Shown: positions 28,003 to 37,734, counted from the stretch's first letter. The stretch is DNA of 64,000 nucleotides from Niveibacterium sp. 24ML (GCF_026586805.1 NZ_JAPFHA010000013.1:1-64000), one strand, 5' to 3'. Numbers and translations: made by a program. The notes: generated by a model from the sequence alone, not told the origin.

Positions 28003-30081
28003 GTGATTTCGGTCGCGGCGGGCATTGCCGCCGCAGGCTTCGGGCTGGCGGCGCTGCTGTTTGCGCTGCTGGGCCTTCACCTGCGCTTGACCTGGCGGGG
28101 CGGCCGTCAGGGCGCCTTATTGCTGTGTGCTGTCGGTGCAAGTCTGGTCTGGGCGTTGTGCGCACTGGGCTTCGTGCTGGCGCCCTCGTCTACGCTTTGG
28201 CTTGCCGCGGGGATGCTGGATGGCGTTCGTGTCCTCGCGTGGCTGCTTTTCCTGTTTTCCTTGCTCGAACTAGCGGGTGAGGAGTTACCGCCTTCGATCG
28301 CTCGTGTTCGCCAGATTGCGGTCGGATTGGTCCTGCTTCGCGTCGGGGTTGAGGCGCTCGGCGCGGTTGGTCTGCAGAGCGGCGCATTTGCGACGCAGAT
28401 GCTCGATGTGCTGACCTTGGCAAGTGCGGTTGCGGGGCTTGTGACCATCGAGCAGCTCTATCGAAACTTCCCTGAACAGTCGCGTTGGGGAATCAAGCCC
28501 TTGGCGATCGGCTTGTTGGGCGCCTTTTTCTTCGACATTTACGTCGCGGCCGACGCTTTCATGTTCCGGCGCCCCGATCTGACGCTCTGGGGGGTGCGGG
28601 GGTTTGTCTGGGCGCTTGCAATGGCGCTGGTGGCCGTATCGGCCGGGCGCAGTCGAAACTGGAATTTCCGCATCAGCGTCTCGCGCGAGGTGGTGTTTCA
28701 TTCGGCAACCTTGGGTGTTGCGGGCTCGTTCCTTCTTGCCGTTGCGGCGGCGGGCTACTGGGTGCGCTATTTTGGTGGTGCCTGGGGGGGGGCGTTGCAG
28801 GCCTTGCTGTTATTTGGTGGCTTGCTCGGATGTGCAGTCGTTTTGTTCTCCGGCTCGTTCCGCGCACGTCTTCGAGTGTTTCTCTCCAAGCATTTCTTCA
28901 GCTATCGCTACGACTATCGGGCTGAGTGGTTACGCTTTACGACCTCTTTGGCCGTATCGGGTGGTAGCGCAGACCTTTCAGCAGCCGTAATCGGGGGCTT
29001 GGCCGATCTGGTTGAAAGCCCGGGGGGGGTACTGTGGTTGCGCGATCGCAGCGATCGCTACATCCCGTTCGGACGCCTCAATCATGTTCAGATCGACGCG
29101 GCGGAGCCGGGTGACGGTGATTTGGTGCGCTTCCTGCAGCGGAAGGGATGGATTGTCGATCTCGCACAGGCGCGCAGTCAGCCCTCGCTTTACGAGGGTT
29201 TTTCTCCGCCGGCTTGGATTGAGCAGGTGCCGGATGCCTGGCTGATCGTTCCGCTGTTTGTGGAAAATGAACTGGTCGGCTTTGTCGTGCTGATGACGGC
29301 CCGCACGCCAGTTGAGGTTGACTGGGAGGTGCTCGACCTCCTGAAGACTGCATCACGCCAAGCCGCTGTGCATCTTGGGCGCCATCAAGCCGCCGAGGCA
29401 TTGCTGGAAGCGCAGAAGTTTGACGCCTTCAACAGGATGTCGGCGTTCGTTGTGCATGACCTCAAAAATCTTGTCGCGCAACTCCAGTTGATGCTCCGGA
29501 ATGCGGAACGACATGGCGACAATCCAGAGTTCCAGCGCGACATGCTTGATACCGTCAGGCATGTGCAGGAACGCATGCAGGGCTTGATGGGGCAGTTGCA
29601 GGAGAAGCGTTCAATCGACATCCGCAAACCGGTTGCGCTCGCCGAACTTGCAAGGCGGATTGCCGATTCAAAGCGGCATCAGCGGCCTGTGGTGGGGGTG
29701 ACGGTTGACGCCAGTCCGATTGCAATGGCGCATCCTGAACGCATAGAGCGTGTGCTAGGCCATCTTGTGCAAAATGCACTCGACGCCACAGGCGACGATG
29801 GTATCGTCGGAATGCGGGTATTCGAGCAGGCTGGCATGGCTTGCGTCGAGGTAGGCGACAGCGGCAGCGGAATGTCGCCGCAGTTTGTACGCGAGCGCCT
29901 GTTCAAACCATTCCAGAGTACGAAAGACGCGGGGATGGGGATCGGCGCATACGAAACCCTGCAGTACGTCACTGAGCTTGGTGGTCGAATCGAAGTTAAG
30001 AGCGAAATCGGGCGGGGGACGACCATGCATGTCTGGTTGCCATGTTTGCATGACGCGCTAGCGCCAGAGGAAGCGGCTTGA
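28003..30081 (+). CDS. prsK: XrtA/PEP-CTERM system sensor histidine kinase PrsK
   Basis: A 692-aa membrane kinase. Residues 1-290 contain about eight hydrophobic segments, residues about 310-460 a GAF-type domain, and residues 475-690 the kinase core. His485 sits in the unusual H-box VVHDLKNLVAQLQLML typical of PrsK; the ATPase part has LGHLVQNALDAT (N-box) and GDSGSGMS (G1). The GTG start has aagggg upstream. PrsK pairs with PrsR, which starts 3 bp after its stop, to control sigma-54 transcription of PEP-CTERM and exopolysaccharide genes. The signal sensed is not known. Confidence 0.93.
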   Translation: MISVAAGIAAAGFGLAALLFALLGLHLRLTWRGGRQGALLLCAVGASLVWALCALGFVLAPSSTLWLAAGMLDGVRVLAWLLFLFSLLELAGEELPPSIARVRQIAVGLVLLRVGVEALGAVGLQSGAFATQMLDVLTLASAVAGLVTIEQLYRNFPEQSRWGIKPLAIGLLGAFFFDIYVAADAFMFRRPDLTLWGVRGFVWALAMALVAVSAGRSRNWNFRISVSREVVFHSATLGVAGSFLLAVAAAGYWVRYFGGAWGGALQALLLFGGLLGCAVVLFSGSFRARLRVFLSKHFFSYRYDYRAEWLRFTTSLAVSGGSADLSAAVIGGLADLVESPGGVLWLRDRSDRYIPFGRLNHVQIDAAEPGDGDLVRFLQRKGWIVDLAQARSQPSLYEGFSPPAWIEQVPDAWLIVPLFVENELVGFVVLMTARTPVEVDWEVLDLLKTASRQAAVHLGRHQAAEALLEAQKFDAFNRMSAFVVHDLKNLVAQLQLMLRNAERHGDNPEFQRDMLDTVRHVQERMQGLMGQLQEKRSIDIRKPVALAELARRIADSKRHQRPVVGVTVDASPIAMAHPERIERVLGHLVQNALDATGDDGIVGMRVFEQAGMACVEVGDSGSGMSPQFVRERLFKPFQSTKDAGMGIGAYETLQYVTELGGRIEVKSEIGRGTTMHVWLPCLHDALAPEEAA

Positions 30082-30084
30082 GAG

Positions 30085-31449
30085 ATGAACGAACGGAAAA
30101 GAACGCTTTTGATCGTTGAGGACGACCCCGCACTGCAGAAGCAGATGCGCTGGGCCTTCGATCAGTACGAGGTCGTCACGGCCGATGATCGGGAGTCGGC
30201 GATCGCGCAGCTCAGACGCCACGAGCCTGCTGTTGTGACGATGGACCTCGGTCTACCGCCGGCCCCGGATGACACATCGGAGGGCTTTCGCCTGCTCGGC
30301 GAATTGCTTGCCCTGGCGCCTGATACGAAAGTCATTGTCCTGACCGGGCAGCATGACCGCGAGAACGCGGTTCGCGCAGTCGGCGCGGGCGCTTATGACT
30401 TTTTCGCCAAGCCCTTCGAGCCGGAGCTTCTGATGCTGACGATCGATCGGGCGTTTCGCCTTTACGACCTTCAGCACGAGAACAGGCGGCTGCAGGTGCA
30501 GCATGCCGGTGGACCGCTAGGCTCCGTGATTACTCGCGATGCCACCATGCTGCGGATTCTCCGCACCATCGAGAAGGTTGCGTCGGCTAACGTGACTGTG
30601 ATGCTGCTTGGCGAGAGTGGCACGGGCAAGGAGGTGCTGGCGCGCGGCCTGCACGAGGCGTCGCCTCGGCGCGCAGAGCGCTTCATCGCGATCAACTGTG
30701 CCGCGATTCCCGAGAACCTTCTCGAGAGTGAGCTCTTTGGCTACGAGAAGGGGGCGTTTACAGGGGCCGTCAAGCAAACGCCTGGCAAATTCGAGCTGGC
30801 GCACAAAGGCACGCTTTTCCTCGACGAAATCGGCGATTTGCCGATTGCACTGCAGGCCAAGTTGCTGCGTTTCTTGCAGGAACGTGTCGTCGAGCGAATC
30901 GGCGGGCGGGAAGAGATTCCGGTTGACGTCCGTATCGTCTGTGCAACCCACCAGGATCTGAAGTCGCTGATCGGACAGGGTCGCTTTCGTGAAGACCTCT
31001 TCTATCGACTCGCTGAGATCGTGATCGATATTCCCCCTGTGCGCGACCGTGAGGGTGACTCAATGCTGCTCGCGCATGCATTTGTGCAGCGCTTTGCCAG
31101 CGAGCATCGCAAGGGCTCAATGAGTCTGACGGACGATGCGCTTGCAGCGCTGGCGGCGCATCGATGGCCGGGTAATGTTCGCGAGCTTGAAAACTGCATC
31201 AAACGCGCGGTGATCATGGCGGACGCCGGCAGGATTACTGCGGATGATCTGGGCTTCGAGTCGCCCACTGAGGACCTTGACGCGTTCAACCTACGTGCGG
31301 TGAGGGATGAGGCTGAACGCCGCGCCGTGGTGCGAGTGCTGGCCCGCGTGAACGGCAATATTGCACGCGCCGCCGAGGTGCTGGGCATCAGTCGTCCGAC
31401 GCTTTACGACCTCATGAACCGATTCGGCCTGAAAAAAGACCCGGTCTGA
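30085..31449 (+). CDS. prsR: PEP-CTERM-box response regulator PrsR (sigma-54 activator)
   Basis: A 454-aa NtrC-type regulator. The receiver domain has acidic Asp13/Asp14, the phosphoacceptor Asp54 (VTMDLGLPP) and Lys109. The AAA+ domain has Walker A GESGTGKE (176-183), the sigma-54 contact loop GAFTGA (223-228) and Walker B GTLFLDEIG (242-250). The C-terminus is a Fis-type helix-turn-helix (GNIARAAEVLGISRPTLYDL). All residues needed for phosphorylation, ATP hydrolysis and RpoN contact are present. Candidate targets in this window are the -24/-12 promoters at 48.7, 51.9 and 55.4 kb. Confidence 0.95.
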   Translation: MNERKRTLLIVEDDPALQKQMRWAFDQYEVVTADDRESAIAQLRRHEPAVVTMDLGLPPAPDDTSEGFRLLGELLALAPDTKVIVLTGQHDRENAVRAVGAGAYDFFAKPFEPELLMLTIDRAFRLYDLQHENRRLQVQHAGGPLGSVITRDATMLRILRTIEKVASANVTVMLLGESGTGKEVLARGLHEASPRRAERFIAINCAAIPENLLESELFGYEKGAFTGAVKQTPGKFELAHKGTLFLDEIGDLPIALQAKLLRFLQERVVERIGGREEIPVDVRIVCATHQDLKSLIGQGRFREDLFYRLAEIVIDIPPVRDREGDSMLLAHAFVQRFASEHRKGSMSLTDDALAALAAHRWPGNVRELENCIKRAVIMADAGRITADDLGFESPTEDLDAFNLRAVRDEAERRAVVRVLARVNGNIARAAEVLGISRPTLYDLMNRFGLKKDPV

Positions 31450-31466
31450 CCAAATAAGGTTCCAAC

Positions 31467-34235
31467 ATGAAAACGATCCGATTGACGCCGCTCGTCGCGG
31501 CATTGCTGGCTGCAGTGCTTGTGAGTGCTTGTGGGGACGATCCGGAAAAGATGCTCGTCTCCGCACGTGAGTACATTGCCAAGGGCGATACCAATGCGGC
31601 GACGATCCAGCTGAAGAACGCGTTGCAGAAGAATCCGGGCCTGGCGGAGGCGCGTTATCTGTTTGGCAAGATCCTGCTTGAAAGTGGCGATGCACAGGGC
31701 GCCGAGAAAGAACTGCGCAAGGCGCTTGAGGCGGGACATCCAATCGAGCAGGTCGCGCTTCCGTTGGCGCATGCCATGCTCGTGCTCGGTAAGGCTCAAC
31801 TGGTCGTGACCGAGTTTGCCGCGATGAAACCGGCAAAGCCCGAAGCGGCTGCCGCCATTGCGGTTGCGGTGGCCGATGCCGAGCTGGCATTGAATCACGT
31901 CGAACGCGCGGAAGAGTCAGTCCGGACCGCCTTGGTGGCCGTACCCGGCTTCGGGCCCGCGGAAGTGACTTCTGCTCGGATCAAGGTCATGCAGCGCGAC
32001 CTTGCCGCGGCGCAATCCATCCTGGATCGAGCGATCAAGCGGAATTCGAGTAACTACGATGCGTTCGTCCTGCGCGGTGAGATCAGCCTCGCGAATAACA
32101 AGAACACAGAGGCGATCGCCGATTTCGAGGCCGCCATCAAACTGCGGCCCCAGCTTGCTGCGCCCCGGATGCGTTTGGCTCAGATCTATATTGGCAGCCA
32201 GGCTTTCGACAAAGCCGAGGCTGTGATTGCGGACGCCAAGAAAGTGGCGCCGAACAACATTCTTGTGCGTCAGCTTGAAGGCGTGCTCGCCATCTACCGC
32301 GGCAATAACGAAAAGGCGCGCGATTCGGCACAGCTTGTATTGCGGGGGGCGCCAGACTTCCTGCCGGCGGTGATGCTGCTGGGTGTGGCCCAGATGCGAC
32401 TGCGTGACTACGTGCAGGCGCAGGCGAGTTTCGAGAAGCTCGTCGCCAAAGCGCCCGGCGCACCGGGGCCGCGCCGGCTTCTTGCTCGCGCTCAATTGGC
32501 CACGAATGAACCGGCGCGTGCACTGGAAACCCTCACGCCGCTCCTCTCGCAAAAGCCGGATCAGGAAACGCTCATGCTGGCTGGACAGGCTGCGCTTCAG
32601 AGCGGCGATGCGGTGCGGTCTGCGGAGCTCTTTGGAAAGCTGTCGGCAATCGATCCGAACGATTCGGCTTCACGCTTGCGGCTGGGGGTCGCGCGGCTCG
32701 CCGCCGGCGAACGTGAGGCCGGCATGCATGATCTTGAGGCTGCGGCGGCGGCTGACGACAAGAGCTCCGATGCTGAAATTGCACTGATCTCTGCCTATGT
32801 TCGGACCGGCAATACCGTCAAGGCGCGCGCGGTCGTCGATCGAATGATTGCTGCCGATCCGAAGAGCCCACTTGCCTACAACTTGTTGGGCGGCGTCTTG
32901 CTCTCGGCGAAGGACGAGGCCGGTGCCCGCAAGGCGTTCGAGAAATCGCTCGAAGTGCAGCCGCTCTACATGGCTTCAGCAATGAATCTTGCCCGCCTCG
33001 ACATCAAGGCTGGCAACACTCAAGCCGCCAAGGGGCGCTTCGAGAGCATTATCGAGCGTGACCCGAAGGCCATTGAAGCCTATCTGCAACTGGCGAAGCT
33101 GATGATGGAGAGCCGTGCAAAGCCAGAAGAAGTGCGCAAGGTGCTCGATCGTGCAGTTCAGGCAAATCCCGATGAGCTGGCACCGAAGCTCGCGATTCTC
33201 GAATTGTTGCAGCGGAGCAACGATGTCAAGGGTGCGCAGGCCATGGCACAGCAGCTTGCGGCGGCTCACCCGACAGACCCGAATGTGCTCAATGCCGCCG
33301 TGACCGCCTACGCCCGTGCCGGTGATATTCAGCAAGCCATCAGTACCACTCAGGCATTGATAAAGCTGCAACCGATGGCATCCGCGCCGCTCGTGATGCT
33401 TGCCGACTTGCAACGTGGCGCCAAGGATTGGGCTGCGGCTGAGGATGCGCTGCGCAAAGCGCTGCAGATCAAGCCCGATCTGCTTGAGGCGCAATACCGA
33501 CTGGTTGCCATCGCGCTAGAGCAACGCAAGCCGAATGAGGCGATTTCGATCGCCCACGATGTTCAGAAGCAGCGACCGAAGGAGGCTGTCGGTTGGGTGT
33601 ATGAGGGCGATGCGCAGGTCATCGCGAAGAACTGGCCGGCGGCCAGCAAGGCCTACCAGAAGGCCAACGACATCGCCCCTTCAGCGCAGATTGCAGCGAA
33701 GTACCACAACGCACTAATCGAATCCGGCAGCCGCACCGAGGCAGACAAGTTCGCAGCCGCTTGGCTGGTGAAGTATCCGAAGGATGTTCCATTCCGGTCT
33801 TACTTGGGCGAGCGGGCGATTGCCGCAAAGGATTTCGAGGGCGCGGCCAAGGCCTATCGTGCAGTGCTTGATCTTGATCCGAAGAACGCCGTCAATCTCA
33901 ACAACATGGCCTGGGTTGCCGGCAAGCTCAAGGACCCCAAGGCAATGTCGTACGTGGAGCAAGCGCTCGCGTTGGCGCCAAACGATCCAGCGATCCTGGA
34001 CACCAAGGCGCAACTTCTCTTTGACGATGGGAAGTACCCGGCTGCGGTGGATGTGTTGAAAAAGGCCGTTGCCGGAGCGCCGAAGAATCCTGCCTTGCAG
34101 TTGAGCTTGGCGCGCGCACTCGCCAAGTCGGGTGATACGGCAGCCGCCAAAGCGGCGGTCGATGCATCCATCAAGCTATCGCCGGAAAACTCTCCGATCC
34201 GCACGGACGCAGAGGCCTTCCTGAAATCTCTTTGA
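31467..34235 (+). CDS. prsT: PEP-CTERM system TPR-repeat lipoprotein PrsT
   Basis: A 922-aa lipoprotein. The signal peptide ends in the lipobox VSAC with Cys22, followed by GDDP; Asp at +3 rather than +2 leaves outer-membrane sorting likely. The rest is an almost unbroken array of about 20 tetratricopeptide-type helical pairs, for example AREYIAKGDTNAATIQLKNA and YLFGKILLESGDAQGAEKEL. PrsT always travels with PrsK/PrsR and exosortase A; its proposed role is scaffolding polysaccharide export or protein sorting. It starts 17 bp after prsR. Confidence 0.93.
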   Translation: MKTIRLTPLVAALLAAVLVSACGDDPEKMLVSAREYIAKGDTNAATIQLKNALQKNPGLAEARYLFGKILLESGDAQGAEKELRKALEAGHPIEQVALPLAHAMLVLGKAQLVVTEFAAMKPAKPEAAAAIAVAVADAELALNHVERAEESVRTALVAVPGFGPAEVTSARIKVMQRDLAAAQSILDRAIKRNSSNYDAFVLRGEISLANNKNTEAIADFEAAIKLRPQLAAPRMRLAQIYIGSQAFDKAEAVIADAKKVAPNNILVRQLEGVLAIYRGNNEKARDSAQLVLRGAPDFLPAVMLLGVAQMRLRDYVQAQASFEKLVAKAPGAPGPRRLLARAQLATNEPARALETLTPLLSQKPDQETLMLAGQAALQSGDAVRSAELFGKLSAIDPNDSASRLRLGVARLAAGEREAGMHDLEAAAAADDKSSDAEIALISAYVRTGNTVKARAVVDRMIAADPKSPLAYNLLGGVLLSAKDEAGARKAFEKSLEVQPLYMASAMNLARLDIKAGNTQAAKGRFESIIERDPKAIEAYLQLAKLMMESRAKPEEVRKVLDRAVQANPDELAPKLAILELLQRSNDVKGAQAMAQQLAAAHPTDPNVLNAAVTAYARAGDIQQAISTTQALIKLQPMASAPLVMLADLQRGAKDWAAAEDALRKALQIKPDLLEAQYRLVAIALEQRKPNEAISIAHDVQKQRPKEAVGWVYEGDAQVIAKNWPAASKAYQKANDIAPSAQIAAKYHNALIESGSRTEADKFAAAWLVKYPKDVPFRSYLGERAIAAKDFEGAAKAYRAVLDLDPKNAVNLNNMAWVAGKLKDPKAMSYVEQALALAPNDPAILDTKAQLLFDDGKYPAAVDVLKKAVAGAPKNPALQLSLARALAKSGDTAAAKAAVDASIKLSPENSPIRTDAEAFLKSL

Positions 34236-34268
34236 TCTATGACCCCAAACAAGAATGAGGAATCGGTC

Positions 34269-35549
34269 ATGACAACCGTTGCAGTGATTGGCTTGGGTTA
34301 TGTTGGCCTGCCGCTTGCCGTTGAGTTCGGCAAAAAATATAAGACGCTTGGCTTCGATCTGTCGGAGCAAAAAGTAGCCGCCTATCGCAATTTCGTGGAT
34401 CCGACCGGCGAAGTATCCTCCGAGGACCTGCGGGCTGCGACGCACCTGACTTGCTACACCGATCCCGCTGTGATCGCTGAGGCGGACTTCGTGATCGTTG
34501 CGGTACCGACGCCGGTAGATGATGCGCATCAACCGGACTTCACCCCCTTGATCAAATCGTCGGAGTCGGTTGGCAAGCACATCAAGCGCGGCGCAACGGT
34601 CGTGTATGAGTCAACGGTCTATCCCGGCGCCACCGAAGAGGTGTGCATTCCGATCATCGAGAAGCACTCCGGGCTCAAGTGGAAAGACGGCTTTTTCGTC
34701 GGCTACAGCCCGGAACGCATTAATCCCGGCGACAAGGAACGGACGCTGACGAAGATCGTCAAGGTGGTCTCGGGCGATACGCCCGAGACGCTCAAGAAGG
34801 TGGAGTCGCTCTACGGTGCGGTCATTACTGCAGGTGTTTATCCGGCTTCGAGTATCAAAGTTGCCGAAGCGGCGAAGGTGATCGAAAACACACAGCGTGA
34901 TCTGAACATCGCGCTGATGAACGAACTTTCGCTGATTTTCCACAAGATCGGGATCGACACGCTTGAGGTTCTCAAGGCCGCGGGCACCAAGTGGAACTTC
35001 CTGCCTTTCCGGCCGGGCCTGGTTGGTGGTCATTGCATCGGCGTCGATCCGTATTACCTGACCTACAAGGCCGACATGCTTGGCTACCATCCGCAGGTGA
35101 TTCTGGCCGGGCGGCGGATCAACGATGGCATGGGCAAATACATCGCCGAGCAAACCGTCAAGCAGATGATTGCCAACGATCTGCCGGTCAAGGGTGCGAA
35201 TGTGATCGTGCTGGGGCTCACGTTCAAGGAGAACTGCCCTGACCTGCGCAACAGCAAGGTCATCGATGTAATCCGCGAGCTTAAGACCTTCGGCGTGAAT
35301 GTGCATGTTCATGACCCGATTGCCGAAAGCAGTGAAGCGGAGCATGAATACGGCGTTTCGCTGAGCGCGTGGGACGCCTTGCCCCAGGCTTCTGCGATCG
35401 TTGCGGCGGTCAGCCATCAGGAGTACGCCGCCATGGGGGTTGAACGGCTGGCGAGCAAGCTTCTGAGCGGTGGCGTGTTCACCGACGTCAAGAGCTTCTA
35501 CGACCCGGCCCAAGTTGCCGCAGTCGGCGCGAAGCTCTGGCGGCTCTGA
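34269..35549 (+). CDS. UDP-N-acetylhexosamine/UDP-sugar 6-dehydrogenase (TviB/WbpA family)
   Basis: A 426-aa nucleotide-sugar dehydrogenase that oxidises C6 of a UDP-sugar to the uronic acid. It has VAVIGLGYVGLPLAVEFGKK for NAD binding, the catalytic Cys256 in GGHCIGVDPYYLT, and VLGLTFKENCPDLRNSKV. These match the Vi-polysaccharide TviB/WbpA branch (UDP-GlcNAc or UDP-GalNAc) better than UDP-glucose dehydrogenase; the exact sugar is inference. The ATG at 34269 is preceded by gagga; an ATG 30 bases upstream lacks such a site. It provides acidic sugars for the polysaccharide of this operon. Confidence 0.9.
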   Translation: MTTVAVIGLGYVGLPLAVEFGKKYKTLGFDLSEQKVAAYRNFVDPTGEVSSEDLRAATHLTCYTDPAVIAEADFVIVAVPTPVDDAHQPDFTPLIKSSESVGKHIKRGATVVYESTVYPGATEEVCIPIIEKHSGLKWKDGFFVGYSPERINPGDKERTLTKIVKVVSGDTPETLKKVESLYGAVITAGVYPASSIKVAEAAKVIENTQRDLNIALMNELSLIFHKIGIDTLEVLKAAGTKWNFLPFRPGLVGGHCIGVDPYYLTYKADMLGYHPQVILAGRRINDGMGKYIAEQTVKQMIANDLPVKGANVIVLGLTFKENCPDLRNSKVIDVIRELKTFGVNVHVHDPIAESSEAEHEYGVSLSAWDALPQASAIVAAVSHQEYAAMGVERLASKLLSGGVFTDVKSFYDPAQVAAVGAKLWRL

Positions 35550-35578
35550 GCCCGATTGCGGCGTGGTCGGAGTGGCCG

Positions 35579-36475
35579 ATGCGCAACCTGCTCAGCCTGG
35601 CTCTCGGCCTGCTTTGCCTCGTTTCTGGCGCGACTGCCGATGAGGCGAAGCTGGCCGACCCGCGAGCAAGCCTTGCGCGACAGCTTGTTGCGCTTGGGAC
35701 GCAGTATGAGCATGGCGAAGGCATGCCGCAGGATCCTCTGCGTGCGGCTGAGCTTTACTGCGATGCTGCGCGATACGGCGACGCAGAGGCGCTCTTTGCT
35801 CTGGCCTGGATGTATGGCAATGGGCGTGGTGTCGAACGTGATGAGCGAATCGCCGCCACCTTGATGACGCGTGCGGCCGAGGCAGGGTATGAGCCTGCTC
35901 AGGGCGCACAGCGCTTCTTCGGGCCGTCGGCGGGCGTACTGCCCGCTTGCATGACGACGCGTCCGGCGCAGAGCCGGGCGGAGGCAGTAGCGTCCGAAGA
36001 CGCAGACCTTGATGCCTTGCTGGCGGGCCTCCCGGCAAACAAGCAGCGCGTCGCGCAACTCATCCGCCTGCTTGCGCCGCAGTATGCGATCGACGCTCGC
36101 CTCGCTCTTGCAGTAGCCGCAGCCGAGTCGAACTTCGAATCGCTCGCGCGCAGCCCGCGCAATGCCTACGGGGTGATGCAGCTGATTCCGGATACGGCGC
36201 AGCGATTCAAGGTGCGCAACATCTATGATCCGTCGCAGAACATCAAGGGCGGGCTGGCGTATCTGCGCTGGTTGCTCTCGTACTATCGTGGCGACGTGCT
36301 GCTTGCACTGGCTGCCTACAACGCGGGCGAGGGCGCGGTCGATCGCTATCGCGGCATTCCGCCCTATCGGGAGACAGTCGACTATGTCAAGCGCATTTAC
36401 GGAATGTTCGGACGCGCCAGCCATCCGTTCGATGCCCAACTCGTCGCGCCTTCGCCGATCATGGCGGCACGCTAG
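35579..36475 (+). CDS. Sel1-repeat lytic transglycosylase
   Basis: A 298-aa secreted protein: signal peptide (residues 1-20), two Sel1-like repeats (about 34-110, e.g. ALFALAWMYGNGRGVERDE) and a C-terminal SLT domain (about 155-285). The domain has the catalytic Glu183 in AAAESNFESLA, NAYGVMQLIPDTA, and LALAAYNAGEGAV. It would cleave peptidoglycan glycan strands in the periplasm, perhaps to make room for the polysaccharide or secretion machinery. It is in the prs operon, 29 bp after the dehydrogenase, and its end overlaps the next gene by 44 bp. Confidence 0.9.
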   Translation: MRNLLSLALGLLCLVSGATADEAKLADPRASLARQLVALGTQYEHGEGMPQDPLRAAELYCDAARYGDAEALFALAWMYGNGRGVERDERIAATLMTRAAEAGYEPAQGAQRFFGPSAGVLPACMTTRPAQSRAEAVASEDADLDALLAGLPANKQRVAQLIRLLAPQYAIDARLALAVAAAESNFESLARSPRNAYGVMQLIPDTAQRFKVRNIYDPSQNIKGGLAYLRWLLSYYRGDVLLALAAYNAGEGAVDRYRGIPPYRETVDYVKRIYGMFGRASHPFDAQLVAPSPIMAAR

Positions 36476-37226
36476 CCGCGCGCTTGGCTTCGCGCTGGCC
36501 TTGCTTGCCGCGGTGCCGGCGGCGGCGGAGCTGGCTGACACGATCCTCAAGGTCAAGCCCTCGATTGTGGCGGTGGGCACTTACCAGCGGGCACGCACGC
36601 CGCCATTCCGCCTGCTGGGGACGGGCTTTGCGGTTGGCGATGGTTCGCTCGTCGCCACTAACTCCCATGTTGTACCTGCAACGCTGGATGCCGAGCGCTT
36701 CGAAGAACTGATCGTGTTCGCGTTTGGCGAGGGCGGCGAGCCCAAGCCATTCCGCGCGACAAAGCGTGGTAGCGACCCAACCCACGATCTGGCATTGCTG
36801 AAGCTCGAAGGGGTGGTGCTTCCTGCGCTTCGACTTGAGGAGTCGCTGCGCGTGCGTGAAGGGCAGGCCATCGCATTTACAGGCTTCCCCATCGTTGGCG
36901 CGCTGGGTTTGAGCCCGGCGACCCATCGTGGAATCGTCTCCGCTATTACGCCGAACGTGCGGCCCACGGCGCAGGGCGGGCAGTTGAATCCGCAAGCGAT
37001 CAAGCGCATTCGAGAGGGTAGCTTCCCAGTGCTGCAGCTCGATGCCACCGCGTATCCGGGGAACAGTGGGAGCCCGGTCTTCGACCAGGAGTCCGGGAAT
37101 GTGCTTGCGGTGGTGAATATGGTGTTCGTGAAGGGCAGTAAGGAATCAGCCCTCAGTCAACCTTCCGGGATCACTTATGCGATACCGGCTCACTTCCTCA
37201 AGGCGCTAATTGATCAGGCGCGCTAG
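36432..37226 (+). CDS. Secreted trypsin-like serine protease (HtrA-type fold)
   Basis: A 264-aa protein. The N-terminus has a basic stretch then a hydrophobic segment (ALGFALALLAAVPAAAELAD), a signal peptide. The chymotrypsin-fold triad is visible: His79 in TNSHVV, Asp119 in DPTHDLALLKL, Ser212 in YPGNSGSPVF. There is no PDZ domain, unlike DegP. The start at 36432 lies inside the transglycosylase gene; a start at 36384 in the same frame is possible. It ends the exopolysaccharide operon and meets the NlpC gene stop to stop. Role unknown; processing of exported proteins is a guess. Confidence 0.85.
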   Translation: MPNSSRLRRSWRHASRALGFALALLAAVPAAAELADTILKVKPSIVAVGTYQRARTPPFRLLGTGFAVGDGSLVATNSHVVPATLDAERFEELIVFAFGEGGEPKPFRATKRGSDPTHDLALLKLEGVVLPALRLEESLRVREGQAIAFTGFPIVGALGLSPATHRGIVSAITPNVRPTAQGGQLNPQAIKRIREGSFPVLQLDATAYPGNSGSPVFDQESGNVLAVVNMVFVKGSKESALSQPSGITYAIPAHFLKALIDQAR

Positions 37227-37733
37227 TCAATCGAGCAGGGTGCGAGCGCCTTCGAAGCGTTGCGCGAAGTAGGCGGAATCGAGCCGTTCGACTCTGACGG
37301 CGCCATTGGTGGAGGGGGCGTGCACGAAGCGCCCGTCGCCGATGTAGATGCCCATGTGCGAGAAGGGGCGCTTCATGGTGTTGAAGAACACCAGGTCGCC
37401 GGGTCGCATCTGGTCGCGTTCAATCGGGCGTGCCTGAGACGCAATCTGCGCAGCGTTGTGTGGCAGCTTGACGCCGGCCACCTGTTCCATGACGTAGCTC
37501 ACCATGCCGCTGCAGTCGAGCCCCGCTTGCGGATTGCGCCCGCCGAAGCGGTAGCCGGTGTCGACCAGTCCCAGGGCGAAGACGACGACATCGACCCCCA
37601 TCGACGCATCGGGCAGGCGAACGGCTGGCTTTGTGCTGGCGGTCTGCGGCACGCGCTGTGGTGTGCTGGAGCAGGCCGCTAGAAGCAGTGCGGTGGCGGC
37701 CAGCGTGCATGCAGCAAGGTTCGCGCGCGTCAC
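37227..37733 (-). CDS. NlpC/P60 family lipoprotein peptidase
   Basis: A 168-aa lipoprotein: lipobox LLAAC with Cys21, then an NlpC/P60 domain with catalytic Cys74 in GLDCSGMVSYV and His126 in FSHMGIYIGDG. These enzymes cut peptide stems of peptidoglycan. The GTG start at 37733 begins the signal peptide 1 bp after the dtd stop codon, so it is translationally linked to dtd. It converges with the serine protease gene with no spacing between stop codons. Confidence 0.92.
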   Translation of the reverse strand: MTRANLAACTLAATALLLAACSSTPQRVPQTASTKPAVRLPDASMGVDVVVFALGLVDTGYRFGGRNPQAGLDCSGMVSYVMEQVAGVKLPHNAAQIASQARPIERDQMRPGDLVFFNTMKRPFSHMGIYIGDGRFVHAPSTNGAVRVERLDSAYFAQRFEGARTLLD

Positions 37734-37734
37734 G

